In this document: piece by piece, positions 1-10,007 of the stretch
How the letters are laid out: each line of letters begins with the position of its first letter
Numbering within the stretch: position 1 is the stretch's first letter
Assembly (NCBI RefSeq): GCF_003001995.1
Contig: NZ_PVNB01000003.1
Coordinates: forward strand, 155,875 to 219,874
Reading direction: 5' to 3'
Length of the DNA: 64,000 nt
Origin: Orenia metallireducens
GTDB lineage: Bacteria > Bacillota > Halanaerobiia > Halobacteroidales > Halobacteroidaceae
The notes under the pieces: generated by a model
What the model saw: the letters and a program-made list of their open reading frames with translations, nothing else
Told to the model about the DNA's origin: nothing
Databases searched by the model: none
Translations under genes and position numbers: made by a program

Positions 1-232
1 TGGTAGTTTCAGTACCAAATTCCATCTCTGCTCGATAAACTTTGTGAGTTTCTGTTAAAAAGGGGACGACTTTAGTAGCTCGTCCTATACAAATTGTTAA
101 GACTCCTGCTGCTCCAGGATCTAAAGTACCAGCATGACCAATCTTCTTGATCCCAAAAAGCTTTCTACAAAAGAAGATAACATCAAAGGATGTCATCCCT
201 GGAGGTTTTAAAATATTGATAATTCCTTTCAT
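1..232 (-). CDS. truB: tRNA pseudouridine(55) synthase TruB, N-terminal part
   Basis: Converts U55 of the tRNA T-loop to pseudouridine. Only the first 77 codons are in the window; the gene runs off the left edge. The translated start ([18 protein letters not shown]) is typical TruB, followed by the GHAGTLDP signature at residues 32-39, which holds the catalytic Asp38. The ATG is one base beyond the nrnA stop, and its ribosome-binding site lies inside the end of nrnA, so the two are probably translationally coupled. Last visible member of the rimP-nusA-infB-rbfA-nrnA-truB operon, the same order as in Bacillus. The identification is secure; nothing can be said about the C-terminal PUA part. Confidence 0.95.
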   Translation of the reverse strand, partial: MKGIINILKPPGMTSFDVIFFCRKLFGIKKIGHAGTLDPGAAGVLTICIGRATKVVPFLTETHKVYRAEMEFGTETT

Positions 233-233
233 C

Positions 234-1211
234 CTAGTTCACCTGACTTAGTTCTTTTTTAATTGTAGAAATTACAGCATCTTCTGCTTTAATTAGAGTA
301 TCATTAATAGTACATCCTGCAGCCTTGGCATGACCTCCACCACCAAATTGATGGGCTATCTTATCAACAGAAAAATAATAGTTAGACCTTAAACTAACTC
401 TAACTGTCCCATCTTCAACCTCTTTAAATAAAACCCCTATCTCTACACCAGCTAAGCTTCTTGGATAATCTACCAATCCATCAGCATCCTCTAAAGTAGA
501 GCCAGTGTCTTTTAATAAATCTTGACTAACCTTTATCCAAGCTACTTTCCCAGAATCATCAACTTTAAGATTTTCTAATACCTTACCTTTTAACTTTAAG
601 CTTGCATAGGAGTATGTATCAAAAACCTCTTTGCAGATCTTAGCTGTGTTGACATTATAGGTCAACAGGTCTGCCATAATCTGATGGGTCTGAGCTGTTG
701 TATTAGAATAACGAAAAGATCCTGTGTCAGTAATTAACCCTGTAGCTATAGCAGTAGCAATTTCTTTGTCCATCTTTATCTCTTCAATTTCCGATATTAA
801 TTGATAGACTAGCTCTGCTGTAGCTGCAACATCACCCAATAAGTTATAATCACCAAAAGAAGGGTTATCACCATGATGGTCAATGTTAATAATTGTTTTA
901 TCAGCAAGGAGCTCTTCAACTCTAGCAATCCGTTTAAAATCACTGCAATCCAATATGAAGCATAGATCAAAATCTACCTCCATATCACTTTCATAAGAAA
1001 TAATTTTATCAATATCAGGTAGAAAAGAGAAAGAGCTTGGCAGAGTATCATCTATTATCATTACTGCTTTTTTACCCATCTGCTCTAAAGCTAACTTTAA
1101 TGCAGTAACTGAACCCAAATTATCACCATCTGGACTGACATGACTTGTAATTAGAAATTTATTATTCTTTCTAATTAAATTAATGATTTCATTAATCTTC
1201 TTCAAGCTCAT
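234..1211 (-). CDS. nrnA: DHH/DHHA1 phosphoesterase, NrnA-type nanoRNase / pAp phosphatase
   Basis: 325 residues, the usual NrnA length. NrnA proteins degrade 2-5 nt RNA and dephosphorylate 3'-phosphoadenosine 5'-phosphate in the cytoplasm. Metal-binding motifs are complete: H24 with D28 and D30 (SHVSPDGD), D88 (LDCSD), the DHH triad at 111-113, and [14 protein letters not shown]. The C-terminal DHHA1 substrate-binding domain ends with [11 protein letters not shown] (289-299). The start overlaps the end of rbfA by 20 nt. This is the ytqI/nrnA-like gene often found between rbfA and truB in Firmicutes. NrnA-type members can also degrade linear pGpG, which would connect it to the c-di-GMP features of this window; that link is inference only. 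Confidence 0.9.
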   Translation of the reverse strand: MSLKKINEIINLIRKNNKFLITSHVSPDGDNLGSVTALKLALEQMGKKAVMIIDDTLPSSFSFLPDIDKIISYESDMEVDFDLCFILDCSDFKRIARVEELLADKTIINIDHHGDNPSFGDYNLLGDVAATAELVYQLISEIEEIKMDKEIATAIATGLITDTGSFRYSNTTAQTHQIMADLLTYNVNTAKICKEVFDTYSYASLKLKGKVLENLKVDDSGKVAWIKVSQDLLKDTGSTLEDADGLVDYPRSLAGVEIGVLFKEVEDGTVRVSLRSNYYFSVDKIAHQFGGGGHAKAAGCTINDTLIKAEDAVISTIKKELSQVN

Positions 1212-1563
1212 CTATCCCATCTTTTTTATCATGATTTATCTCTTCTAAGATCTTAAAGACTCTAGTTCCTGTTTCGATTGTAGTATCATATCTAAAGATA
1301 ACTTCAGGAACATGGCGTAATCTAATTCTCTTGCCTAGCTCTTTACGAACAAATCCTGTAGTAGCTTCTAAACCTGCCATAGTCTCCTCTTTATCCCCAT
1401 TTAAAATACTAATAAAGATCTTAGCATGTCTTAAATCTCCAGATACTTCAACATCAGTTACAGTAACAAACCCTATCCGTGGATCCTTGATATCCTTTTG
1501 TAATAAATCACTTACTTCTTTTTTAATCAATTCTGCAAGACGCTCTGGACGATGACCAGACAT
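1192..1563 (-). CDS. rbfA: ribosome-binding factor A
   Basis: Assembly factor that binds the 30S subunit late in maturation, near 16S helix 1, and is needed for 16S processing and cold adaptation. The 123-residue product has the single KH-like fold signature: RPERLAELIKKEVSDLL at the N-terminus, then DPRIGFVTVTDVEVSGDL and a LRHVPEVIFRYD strand. The ATG at 1563 is preferred over a TTG three codons upstream because an AGGAG site lies 9 nt before the ATG. It follows infB after a 100-bp gap that contains an imperfect hairpin repeat and overlaps nrnA at its 3' end. Confidence 0.95.
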   Translation of the reverse strand: MSGHRPERLAELIKKEVSDLLQKDIKDPRIGFVTVTDVEVSGDLRHAKIFISILNGDKEETMAGLEATTGFVRKELGKRIRLRHVPEVIFRYDTTIETGTRVFKILEEINHDKKDGIDELEED

Positions 1564-1572
1564 ATCTATCAA

Positions 1573-1663
1573 CTCCTATCAGTTTAGTAAATAGTGAGTA
1601 GTAAGTAGTGAGTAGCAACAGCTTTCTTGCTGTTCACTCATTACTTCTCACTCATCACTGTCC
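1573..1663. repeat. imperfect inverted repeat between infB and rbfA
   Basis: The spacer is almost filled by two arms made of degenerate copies of a GTGAGTAGTAA-like unit (about 1591-1622) and its complement (about 1627-1660), joined by a short loop. Transcribed, this gives one long imperfect stem. The same kind of unit recurs between hslV and topA and in other spacers here. It could be an intercistronic hairpin or a small mobile repeat; neither can be shown from one copy. Confidence 0.55.
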
Positions 1664-3604
1664 TTATAATGTTCTTTTTACTTCTTCAAAGTCATAAATC
1701 TCCATAATGTCGCCTTCTTTAAGATCATTATACCCTTCTATACCGATTCCACATTCATATCCTTCGGCTACTTCCTTAACATCATCTTGGAACCTCTTTA
1801 GTGAACCAATCTCACCTTCGTGAATAATAGTTCCATCTCTAAGTAACCTTACCTTTGCATTTCTGTTAACAGTACCATTAGTTACATAAGCACCAGCAAT
1901 AGTTCCAATTTTAGGTACTTTAAAGGTCTGTCTTACCTCTACTTGACCTAATACTACCTCTTTATAATCTGGATCTAATAATCCTTCCATGGCACTCTTA
2001 ACATCATCAATTGCTTTATAGATAACTCTATAAGTCCTAATATCTACATTCTCTTTTTCAGCAACTTTACGTGCATTTACACCAGGACGAACATTAAATC
2101 CAATAATAATCGCATTAGAAGCAGCAGCTAACATAACATCAGTTTCTGTAATACCTCCAACACCACCATGAAGCATCTTAACTTCAACTTCATCAGTACT
2201 TAATTTTTGTAGAGACTGCTTAACTGCCTCTACAGAACCCTGTACATCAGCCTTAACAACAATATTTAATTCTTTAACTTCACCTTGTTGAATTTGGCTA
2301 AATAGATCTTCTAAGTTAACCGTTGTATTTCTACTTAACTCATCTTCTCTTCTCTTATTCTGTCTCTTTTGAGCAATATCTCTTGCACTTTGATCATCTT
2401 CTACTACTTCTAACAGATCTCCCGCATTAGGTACGTCCGATAGTCCTAGTACCTCTACTGGTGTAGCAGGTCCTGCTTCTTCAACTCTCTCACCTTGATC
2501 ATTGATCATTGCTCTAACTCTACCTGATGCTAATCCTGCTACAATAGCATCTCCAACTTTTAAGGTACCATTCTTAATTAAGATAGTGGCTACTGGACCA
2601 CGACCTCTATCCAACTCTGCTTCAACAATAATACCGTTAGCTGGTCTAGTTGGATTAGCCTTTAACTCTTCCATTTCAGCTGTTAATACAATCATCTCTA
2701 ATAGTTCATCTAAATTTTCCCCTTTAAGTGCAGAGACTGGAACACAGACTGTATCTCCACCCCAATCCTCAGGGATCAATCCATGATTCATTAACTCTTG
2801 CTTAACTCTATCTGGTTGTGCATTTGGGCGGTCCATCTTATTAATAGCTACTATAATTGGAACTCCAGCTGATTTAGCATGGTTAATAGCTTCGATAGTC
2901 TGTGGCATAATACCATCATCTGCAGCAACTACTAGAATAGCTATATCTGTTGCTTGTGCTCCCCGAGCTCTCATAGAAGTAAAGGCCTCATGACCTGGTG
3001 TATCCAAGAAGGTAATCTTCTGTCCATTTACCTTTACCTGATAAGCACCAATATGCTGAGTAATCCCACCAGCTTCACTTGCAGTTACCTCCGTTTTTCG
3101 GATAGCATCCAATAAAGTTGTCTTACCATGGTCAACATGACCCATTACAGTTATAACAGGAGGTCTTGATTTTAAATCCTTTTGCTTATCTTCTATATCA
3201 TTTACTAAACCAAAAAGATTATCCTCTTCTTCCTCCTCCTCTTCTTCAACTACATAACCATACTCTGCTGCTACTACTTCAAGTTGATCAGAAGTCAATT
3301 CCTGATTGATAGTAGCCATAATTCCTAATCCAATTAATTTAGCCATTAAAGTACTTGGATCAACATCTATCTCTTCTGATAATTCCTTTACAGTCATAGT
3401 TCCTTCTACTTTAAGTACCTTACTATCATCCTCTTGTGTACCCTCTTCTTCACCTAAAACCATATCCATTATCAACTCTGCAGTCTCTTCATTGATTGTA
3501 CTCATATGACTTGTTACATCAACACCTAAATCCTGCAACATCTTAATTAATTCCTTATTTGATAATTCCAATTGCTCAGCTAATTTATAAATTCTAATAC
3601 CCAT
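1664..3604 (-). CDS. infB: translation initiation factor IF-2
   Basis: GTPase that places fMet-tRNA in the P site and promotes subunit joining. The 646-residue product is a compact IF-2: two IF2_N modules (about 1-55 and 66-118), an acidic stretch with eight successive Glu (120-127), then the G domain with G1 GHVDHGKT (155-162), G3 DTPGH (201-205) and G4 NKMD (255-258), followed by domains II, III and the C2 fMet-binding domain. A GGAGGTG site precedes the ATG. It lies 125 bp after nusA; in Bacillus the ylxR and ylxQ genes stand between the two, and this gap is too short to hold them. Essential gene, function certain. Confidence 0.97.
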   Translation of the reverse strand: MGIRIYKLAEQLELSNKELIKMLQDLGVDVTSHMSTINEETAELIMDMVLGEEEGTQEDDSKVLKVEGTMTVKELSEEIDVDPSTLMAKLIGLGIMATINQELTSDQLEVVAAEYGYVVEEEEEEEEDNLFGLVNDIEDKQKDLKSRPPVITVMGHVDHGKTTLLDAIRKTEVTASEAGGITQHIGAYQVKVNGQKITFLDTPGHEAFTSMRARGAQATDIAILVVAADDGIMPQTIEAINHAKSAGVPIIVAINKMDRPNAQPDRVKQELMNHGLIPEDWGGDTVCVPVSALKGENLDELLEMIVLTAEMEELKANPTRPANGIIVEAELDRGRGPVATILIKNGTLKVGDAIVAGLASGRVRAMINDQGERVEEAGPATPVEVLGLSDVPNAGDLLEVVEDDQSARDIAQKRQNKRREDELSRNTTVNLEDLFSQIQQGEVKELNIVVKADVQGSVEAVKQSLQKLSTDEVEVKMLHGGVGGITETDVMLAAASNAIIIGFNVRPGVNARKVAEKENVDIRTYRVIYKAIDDVKSAMEGLLDPDYKEVVLGQVEVRQTFKVPKIGTIAGAYVTNGTVNRNAKVRLLRDGTIIHEGEIGSLKRFQDDVKEVAEGYECGIGIEGYNDLKEGDIMEIYDFEEVKRTL

Positions 3605-3729
3605 TAACCGGACACCTCCACTATTAAATTCTTAGAACAGTAAAGTTCATATAATCACTAGCTAATAACTAAATAATTATAAAATCTACTGTTTTTCTTA
3701 CTTTAATTCTCTCTAAACAAACTATCTAT

Positions 3730-4764
3730 TTATGAAAGTTGTGATTCACTTTTAATATCTATCTTCCATCCAGTCAACTTAGCAGCTAATCTAGCATTCT
3801 GCCCCTCTTTACCAATTGCTAATGACAGTTGATAATCTGGTACAATAACCTTAGCTACATTGACTTCTTCATTTACTTCTACCTTCAAGACTTCTGCTGG
3901 ACTTAATGCATTAGCTATAAACTTCTTAGGCTCTTCATTCCATTGCACGATATCTACCTTTTCACCACTTAGCTCATCCACAATAGCTCTAACCCTTGAC
4001 CCATTAGGACCTACACAAGCTCCAACTGGATCTACATCCTCTTGAGTAGAATGTACAGCTATCTTAGAACGATGTCCAGCCTCTCTGGCTACTGATTTAA
4101 TCTCAACAACACCATCATGTATTTCAGGAACTTCTAGCTCAAATAATCTCTTTAATAGCCCAGGATGAGTTCTAGAAACTAAAATATTAGGTCCTTTAGA
4201 AGTCTGATTTACTTCAACAATATAGACTTTGATTCTATCACCTTGGTGATATCTTTCATTTTGAATCTGTTCAGTTGGAATCAAGACCGCTTCAGTCTTA
4301 CCTAAATCAATAATAACATTATTCTTATGCTGGCGTTGAACTAAACCAGTTAAGATATCCCCTTCTCGATTTACAAACTCTTCAAAGATAATATCCCGTT
4401 CAGCTTCACGAATCCTTTGAATAACTACCTGTTTGGCCGTTTGTGCAGCTATTCTACCAAAGTTACCTGGAGTAACCTCAACCTCAATTTGGTCTCCTAT
4501 AGAGTAATTTGGATTCTTTTTAATCGCATCTTCTAATAAGATCTCTTGTTCTGGATTTAGCACATCCTCTACAACAATCTTTTTAGAATAAACGTTTACT
4601 TCTCCAGTACTTTGATCAATCTCAACATCAACATTACCAGCAGCACCAAAATCACGCTTATAAGCTGATTTTAAGGCAGCTTCAATTGCATCTAATAAAG
4701 TAAGTTTAGGAATACCCTTATCCTTTTCGATATCTTCTAATGCCTGAATTAACTCAATATTCAT
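3730..4764 (-). CDS. nusA: transcription termination/antitermination protein NusA
   Basis: RNA polymerase-binding elongation factor that stimulates pausing and intrinsic termination. 344 residues, the usual size for Gram-positive NusA, which lacks the acidic C-terminal repeats of proteobacteria. Domains: N-terminal polymerase-binding domain (1 to about 130), S1 domain (about 135-199), KH1 with a GPNG loop (252-255) and KH2 with a GKEGQN loop (318-323). It starts 24 bp after rimP with a clear ribosome-binding site. Many intrinsic terminators in this window, including the one behind the riboswitch, would be its likely targets. Confidence 0.97.
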   Translation of the reverse strand: MNIELIQALEDIEKDKGIPKLTLLDAIEAALKSAYKRDFGAAGNVDVEIDQSTGEVNVYSKKIVVEDVLNPEQEILLEDAIKKNPNYSIGDQIEVEVTPGNFGRIAAQTAKQVVIQRIREAERDIIFEEFVNREGDILTGLVQRQHKNNVIIDLGKTEAVLIPTEQIQNERYHQGDRIKVYIVEVNQTSKGPNILVSRTHPGLLKRLFELEVPEIHDGVVEIKSVAREAGHRSKIAVHSTQEDVDPVGACVGPNGSRVRAIVDELSGEKVDIVQWNEEPKKFIANALSPAEVLKVEVNEEVNVAKVIVPDYQLSLAIGKEGQNARLAAKLTGWKIDIKSESQLS

Positions 4765-4788
4765 TTTAAAATTCCTCCTTAATAGTAC

Positions 4789-5247
4789 CTAAAACTCAAT
4801 CGCCAATCTAGTTTGAGCAATCTTATCTCTTGGGATTGCCACTTCTTGATCATCTATCTTTATCTTAATCTCACCATCTTCTAAACCTAATAACTCTCCT
4901 GTCAACTTCCTTTGACCATTAATTGGAGCATATGTAGATACATCTATTAACTTACCTGTAAATCTCTTGAAATCTTTTTCAGTCTTTAAAGGTCGGTCAA
5001 TCCCTGGGGATGAAACTTCTAATAGATAAGAATTTTCAATTGGATCATTAGCATCTAAGCTATCACTTAAACTCCTACTTATCTCTTGGCAGTCATCTAA
5101 GGATACTCCACCTTCTTTGTCTATAAACACCCTTAAAATCCAATTTTCTCCTTCTTTATTATACTCTACATCTACCAATTCTAACCCTCTTGCTGCTACA
5201 ATAGGTTCAGCCACCTCTGCTATCAAATCTTCTGTCTTTTTCCCCAT
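4789..5247 (-). CDS. rimP: ribosome maturation factor RimP
   Basis: 152 residues, standard RimP (YlxS/YhbC) length. Helps 30S assembly, acting on the S12 and S19 regions. Recognisable blocks are LELVDVEYNKEG, LRVFIDKEGGVSLDDCQEISR and LEVSSPGIDRPLKTEKDF, then a C-terminal SH3-like part. First gene of the rimP-nusA-infB operon. An AGAGAGGGG ribosome-binding site precedes the ATG. The transcript probably starts well upstream, leaving a long untranslated leader. Confidence 0.95.
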   Translation of the reverse strand: MGKKTEDLIAEVAEPIVAARGLELVDVEYNKEGENWILRVFIDKEGGVSLDDCQEISRSLSDSLDANDPIENSYLLEVSSPGIDRPLKTEKDFKRFTGKLIDVSTYAPINGQRKLTGELLGLEDGEIKIKIDDQEVAIPRDKIAQTRLAIEF

Positions 5248-5518
5248 AAAAATCCCCTCTCTTTATATAATTTGCAGACACTTATTAGTAGTAATTAGCA
5301 TTTGGTGATTGTAATCTATTCCAAATCGAAAATAATTATTATCAATAAACTGCATCCCTTATCATCATCTAACTGCAAAAATTAACTCTATCTTAAAGCA
5401 AAGTCAGATAATAATGACAACTAAGAAGTAAGCAGTAATCAGCAAACCTCTAAAAAATATAAAATATACTTCGTTAAGCTTCACTTTATATTTCCAAAAT
5501 TTTTGAAGAAATATTCTC

Positions 5519-5545
5519 ATTATAATTTTATTTTATTCTATTCAA
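5519..5545 (-). promoter_or_regulatory. candidate sigma-A promoter for the rimP-nusA-infB operon
   Basis: On the minus strand a TTGAAT (-35, 5540-5545) and a perfect TATAAT (-10, 5519-5524) are separated by 15 bp, shorter than the optimal 17. The position just behind the polC terminator fits. The short spacer keeps the confidence low. Confidence 0.35.
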
Positions 5546-5560
5546 GACTATTACATAACT

Positions 5561-5586
5561 AAAGAGTGGGTCAGAACCCACTCTTT
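5561..5586 (-). terminator. intrinsic terminator of polC
   Basis: Perfect 11-bp stem AAAGAGTGGGT / ACCCACTCTTT around a 4-nt loop, about 70 bp after the polC stop codon. The thymine tract on the minus strand is short and partly inside the stem. The symmetric A/T ends mean it could work in both directions. Confidence 0.8.
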
Positions 5587-5653
5587 TACCTAGTGACTAT
5601 CGATTAATATGCATACTACATTTTAGCATATTATCAATGAATTTGCAACCACT

Positions 5654-8600
5654 TTACCCAAAGAGGGATAATTGATTGGTTTCAGGCCAGCCATCTAAAG
5701 AACCATGTTCTTTCATAACTTCAATTACAGTCTTACTCAAACCTGCTCTATTACTTAAATCTTCGATAGAGGTAAACTCCCCTTCTTCTCTAGATTTAAC
5801 AAGGTTCTCAGCTGCACTCTGTCCCAATCCTTGTAAACTGATAAACGGTGGTAATAGTCCCTCTTTAGTAATTTCAAACTCTTTAGCCTTAGATTTATAA
5901 ACATCTACCTGGGTAAATTTAATTCCTCTAGCCATAGCTTCAACAACAATTTCAAGTACAGTCAGTGTATTCTTATCTTTAGCTGTTGCATCATTACCTT
6001 TCATTTTAATCTCTTGAATCTTCTTCTCAACAAATTCCCTACCCTGTAATACAATCTGGGCATCAAAGTCATCGGCTTTGATTGTAAAGTAAGTATTATA
6101 AAAAGCCTCAGGGTAATGGACTTTACAATAAGCAATTCTAAAGGCCATCATTACATAGGCAGCTGCATGAGCTTTTGGGAACATATATTTAATTCGTTTA
6201 CAAGACTCAATATACCAGTCAGGAACATTATGTTCTTTCATCACCTGCTCCTCTTTTTCAGTCAATCCCCTACCTTTACGAACATGCTCCATCATCCAAA
6301 AGGCATCGGAAGGATCTATTCCTTTATGAATTAAGTAGTTCATAATGTCATCACGTACTGAAATCACTTCAGATAATTCAGCTACTCCAGCCTTAATAAA
6401 GTCTTGAGCATTGTTCAGCCATACATCAGTACCATGAGATAATCCACTAATCCGGATCAATTCAGCAAAGGTTGTCGGCAGGGTCTCACGAAGCATCCCT
6501 CGTACAAAGCTAGTACCAAATTCAGGAATACCCAAGGTTCCTATCTTGACTCCAATCTCCTCCTCTGTCACTCCTAAGGGCTCAACACTAGAGAAGATAG
6601 CCATAGTTTTGGGATCATCTAAAGGAATATCCTTAGGATCAACTCCTGTGATATCCTGTAACATTCTAATACTGGTCGGATCATCGTGACCGAGTATATC
6701 CAGCTTTAATAGATTATCATGAATAGAATGGAAATCAAAATGAGTCGTTAAGGTATCAGTATCCATATCATTAGCTGGTTTTTGGATTGGAGTGAAATCA
6801 TAAATTTCCATATCACTAGGTACAACTATCTGACCTCCTGGATGCTGACCTGTTGTTCTTTTGACCCCAGTACATCCAGAGGCCAATCGATTAATTTCAG
6901 CCTTTCTTAATATCAGAGCATTGTCCTCAGCATGCCCTTTAACAAAACCATAGGCTGTCCGCTCGGCTATGGTAGAGATAGTACCTGCTCTATATACATA
7001 GTCTTTCCCAAAAAGGGTCTCTGTATACTTATGAACCTCTGGCTGATATTCTCCAGAGAAGTTAAGGTCGATATCTGGTACCTTATCACCTTTAAAGCCT
7101 AAGAATACTTCAAAAGGAATATCAAAGCCATCCTTAATCAATGGTGTTCCACATTTAGGACAGTCCTTGTCCTCTAAGTCAGCCCCTACCCCGACTGAAC
7201 CATCTGTAATAAACTCCGAATATTTACATTCTGAACATCTGTAATGGGGGGGTAATGGATTAACCTCAGTAATTCCTGTCATCGTTGCTGCAAAGGAGGA
7301 ACCAACAGAACCACGAGAACCTACCAGATAACCATCATCCAAGGACTTCTTAACGAGCTTTTGCGAGGTTAAATAGATAACAGCATATCCATTACCGATA
7401 ATAGAGTTCAACTCTCTTTCCAGCCTCTTTTCTACCAACTCAGGTAATTGCTCTCCATACCATTCTTTAGCCCGATTATAAGCCATCTTTCTAACCTCTT
7501 GATCAGCACCTTCAATAGTTGGAGTAAATAGCTTATCAGGAATGATTTCCACCTCTTCAACCAGATCTGCTATCTTTTTAGGATTGTCAATAACTAGTTC
7601 TTTAGCAACGTCTTCTCCAAAATAATCAAACTCTGCTAACATCTCATTGGTCGTTCTAAAATATAAAGGAGCTTGGTCTGCTGCATCACTAAAGCCTTGA
7701 CCTTCCATCAAGATCTGACGATAGATACTATCCTCTGGATCTAAGAAGTGAACATCACCTGCAGCAATTACTGGTTTTCCTAACTTGTTGCCCAATTCAT
7801 AGATCTTACGATTAATATCTTGTAATTCTTCTAAAGAATTTACCTCACCTTTCTCCAGTAAGAATTTATTATTACCTATTGGTTGAATCTCTAAGTAATC
7901 ATAAAACTTAGCTAACTTTTCTAACTCATTATCAGGTTTTCCTCGTAAAATCTCTTTATATAATAACCCTGCCTCACAGGCTGAACCAACAATTAATCCT
8001 TCTCTCTTTTCCAATAAATCACTCTTTAAGATACGAGGCTTCTTATAAAAGTTCTCAATATGGGATTTAGAAACAAGCTTATAAAGATTCTTAAGACCTT
8101 TTTGATTCTTAACCAAAATAGTAGTATGATGTGGGTAAATCCGTTTATAATCAATTTCGCTGGTTAATTGATTGACCTCTGTTAGATTAAAGATATCTTC
8201 TTCTTTCATTAGCTCAATTAATTCTAACAATATCTCTGCTGTTACCTTAGCATCATCACTAGCTCGGTGGTGATTTTCTAAATTCTTATTAAAGTAATTA
8301 GCCAGTTTATTCAACTTATAACTCTTCAAATCAGAAACAACCGCCCTAGCCAAATTTAAGGTATCCATTGCTGGATTACTTAAATCTGCCTTACCTAACC
8401 TTCTTAGTTTGTCCTCAATAAAGCTTAAATCAAAGGAGAGGTTATGAGCAACTATTGTAGTCCCCTCAATAAACTCTAAAAATTCATCTATCACCTCTGC
8501 TAATTTAGGGGCATCAGCTACCATTTGATCATCAATCCCTGTTAGTTCTGTAATCTGAGCCGGAATCTGTCTTTCGGGATTGACAAAGCTTTGATATATA

Positions 8601-9994
8601 TCTGTGATTTCTCCCCCCTTAACTTTAACTGCACCAACCTCTATAATCTCATTATTATGGGGATTAAAACCAGTTGTCTCTAAGTCAAAAACCACATAAG
8701 TCTCATCATCTAAAGCCTTATCGACTGGATTAATGATAATTGGTTCACCATCATCAACTAGATAAGCCTCTAAGCCATAAATAACCTTAATATCTTCACC
8801 TTTAGCAGCATTATAGGCATCAGGAAAGCTCTGGACAACTCCATGATCAGTAATAGCGATAGCAGGATGCCCCCACTCAATAGCCCGCTTAACAACACTT
8901 TTAACATCGACTATAGCATCCATAGCACTCATCTTGGTATGGAGATGAAGCTCAATCCGTTTCTCTTCTGCCTCATCCTTCTTACCTTCAACATTAATTG
9001 GAATCACATCGTTAGCCATCATCGATAGCTCCTGATCATACTTATCATGTTGTACTCTACCTCTTACTTTGACCCATTTTCCTTTACTTATCTTCTCTGA
9101 TAGGTTATCACCTTTATTTTCAAAAACTTTAATAGTAATCGAATCACTTTGATCACTAATTGAGAAGATTACTAGATTTCTACCACTTTTTAGCTCTCTA
9201 ATATCTATTTCAAATATCTTACCTTGTAAGATAACATTATTATTCTCTCCAACAATCTCAGAGATAGCCATAGGATCTCCATCAAATTTTCTACCTAGCC
9301 AGACATTAGGATCATTGCTACTTTTAGACCTAGATTTATAATTATAGGATGAATTATTGAAATTATTAGAGTTATTATTACTAGAGTTACTACTCTTTTC
9401 AATGTTACTAATACTTTGCATCAAACTATTCATATATTCATCCTTCTCTTTAGCCATCTTATCTTCCATCTCTGATAACTCTTGCTCAAAATCTCCTAAT
9501 ACAAAGTTAACTTTGATTCTCTTTTCATACTCTTCTCTAATAATCTCCTGCAAAATATTATCACATTTCTTATTATTTAAAACCTCAATAGCTACTTTAT
9601 TTTTAACCTCAACAGTTAAAACATCACTTTGTAAGTTCCAACGACATAAAGATAACCAGCCATTGGTCTGAGGCACTTGTTCTCTTACCCTCTGTATTAT
9701 CTCTTCCCAATAATTTTTTAAAATTAATTCTAGAGGCAAGTCAGGATCATAATAATTGAGAGTATATTGAAATTCACCCTCAGCAAATAGTTCATCGCCT
9801 ATATCCTTAACTATAGGGTCTAAATCGATACTTTCAGGAACCTTAAGATCAACTTTACAATGATTGTCTGTGAGGTCAACTTCTACTCTTCTAATCTTAA
9901 TTGTCTCTAATAAGCCTTCAGAAATATCCAACCTTTCCTTTAATTTATTTTTAAAAACATTAGTATCTTCAGCCTTAATTAATACTTTCGGCAT
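5654..9994 (-). CDS. polC: DNA polymerase III, PolC-type alpha subunit
   Basis: Replicative polymerase of low-GC Gram-positive bacteria; 1446 residues against about 1437 in B. subtilis. Order of domains: N-terminal region (1 to about 195), an Asn/Ser-rich linker (about 196-227), OB fold (about 254-335), a PHP domain opening with HLHT (350-353), interrupted by the DEDD 3'-5' exonuclease (DLETTG at 437-442) and resuming after it, then a CxxC zinc finger (CSEC...CPKC), the palm with VPDIDLNFSG, and C-terminal fingers with helix-hairpin-helix. A GGGGAG site precedes the ATG. It follows the MgtC-family gene by 13 bp and is closed by its own terminator. PolC is one of the clearest lineage markers in the window. 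Confidence 0.98.
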   Translation of the reverse strand: MPKVLIKAEDTNVFKNKLKERLDISEGLLETIKIRRVEVDLTDNHCKVDLKVPESIDLDPIVKDIGDELFAEGEFQYTLNYYDPDLPLELILKNYWEEIIQRVREQVPQTNGWLSLCRWNLQSDVLTVEVKNKVAIEVLNNKKCDNILQEIIREEYEKRIKVNFVLGDFEQELSEMEDKMAKEKDEYMNSLMQSISNIEKSSNSSNNNSNNFNNSSYNYKSRSKSSNDPNVWLGRKFDGDPMAISEIVGENNNVILQGKIFEIDIRELKSGRNLVIFSISDQSDSITIKVFENKGDNLSEKISKGKWVKVRGRVQHDKYDQELSMMANDVIPINVEGKKDEAEEKRIELHLHTKMSAMDAIVDVKSVVKRAIEWGHPAIAITDHGVVQSFPDAYNAAKGEDIKVIYGLEAYLVDDGEPIIINPVDKALDDETYVVFDLETTGFNPHNNEIIEVGAVKVKGGEITDIYQSFVNPERQIPAQITELTGIDDQMVADAPKLAEVIDEFLEFIEGTTIVAHNLSFDLSFIEDKLRRLGKADLSNPAMDTLNLARAVVSDLKSYKLNKLANYFNKNLENHHRASDDAKVTAEILLELIELMKEEDIFNLTEVNQLTSEIDYKRIYPHHTTILVKNQKGLKNLYKLVSKSHIENFYKKPRILKSDLLEKREGLIVGSACEAGLLYKEILRGKPDNELEKLAKFYDYLEIQPIGNNKFLLEKGEVNSLEELQDINRKIYELGNKLGKPVIAAGDVHFLDPEDSIYRQILMEGQGFSDAADQAPLYFRTTNEMLAEFDYFGEDVAKELVIDNPKKIADLVEEVEIIPDKLFTPTIEGADQEVRKMAYNRAKEWYGEQLPELVEKRLERELNSIIGNGYAVIYLTSQKLVKKSLDDGYLVGSRGSVGSSFAATMTGITEVNPLPPHYRCSECKYSEFITDGSVGVGADLEDKDCPKCGTPLIKDGFDIPFEVFLGFKGDKVPDIDLNFSGEYQPEVHKYTETLFGKDYVYRAGTISTIAERTAYGFVKGHAEDNALILRKAEINRLASGCTGVKRTTGQHPGGQIVVPSDMEIYDFTPIQKPANDMDTDTLTTHFDFHSIHDNLLKLDILGHDDPTSIRMLQDITGVDPKDIPLDDPKTMAIFSSVEPLGVTEEEIGVKIGTLGIPEFGTSFVRGMLRETLPTTFAELIRISGLSHGTDVWLNNAQDFIKAGVAELSEVISVRDDIMNYLIHKGIDPSDAFWMMEHVRKGRGLTEKEEQVMKEHNVPDWYIESCKRIKYMFPKAHAAAYVMMAFRIAYCKVHYPEAFYNTYFTIKADDFDAQIVLQGREFVEKKIQEIKMKGNDATAKDKNTLTVLEIVVEAMARGIKFTQVDVYKSKAKEFEITKEGLLPPFISLQGLGQSAAENLVKSREEGEFTSIEDLSNRAGLSKTVIEVMKEHGSLDGWPETNQLSLFG

Positions 9995-10007
9995 CCTTAT
10001 CTCCCCT

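Larger units (their letters stand above)
5248..5653. other. polC-rimP intergenic region without a gene
   Basis: About 400 bp with no convincing ORF. It holds the polC terminator hairpin (5561-5586), a candidate rimP promoter directly behind it (5519-5545), and then some 270 bp of AT-rich leader. Within the leader, 5457-5495 begins with AAATATAAA and ends with its complement TTTATATTT, and a stretch around 5420-5445 resembles the degenerate GTAAGCAGTAATCAG-type repeats seen in other spacers. No known riboswitch was recognised. Confidence 0.5.

Noticed and set aside
9357..9420. Possible frameshift or insertion in polC at the Asn/Ser-rich stretch
   Set aside because: The frame stays open and a poorly conserved linker is normal at this position of PolC; total length fits the family.
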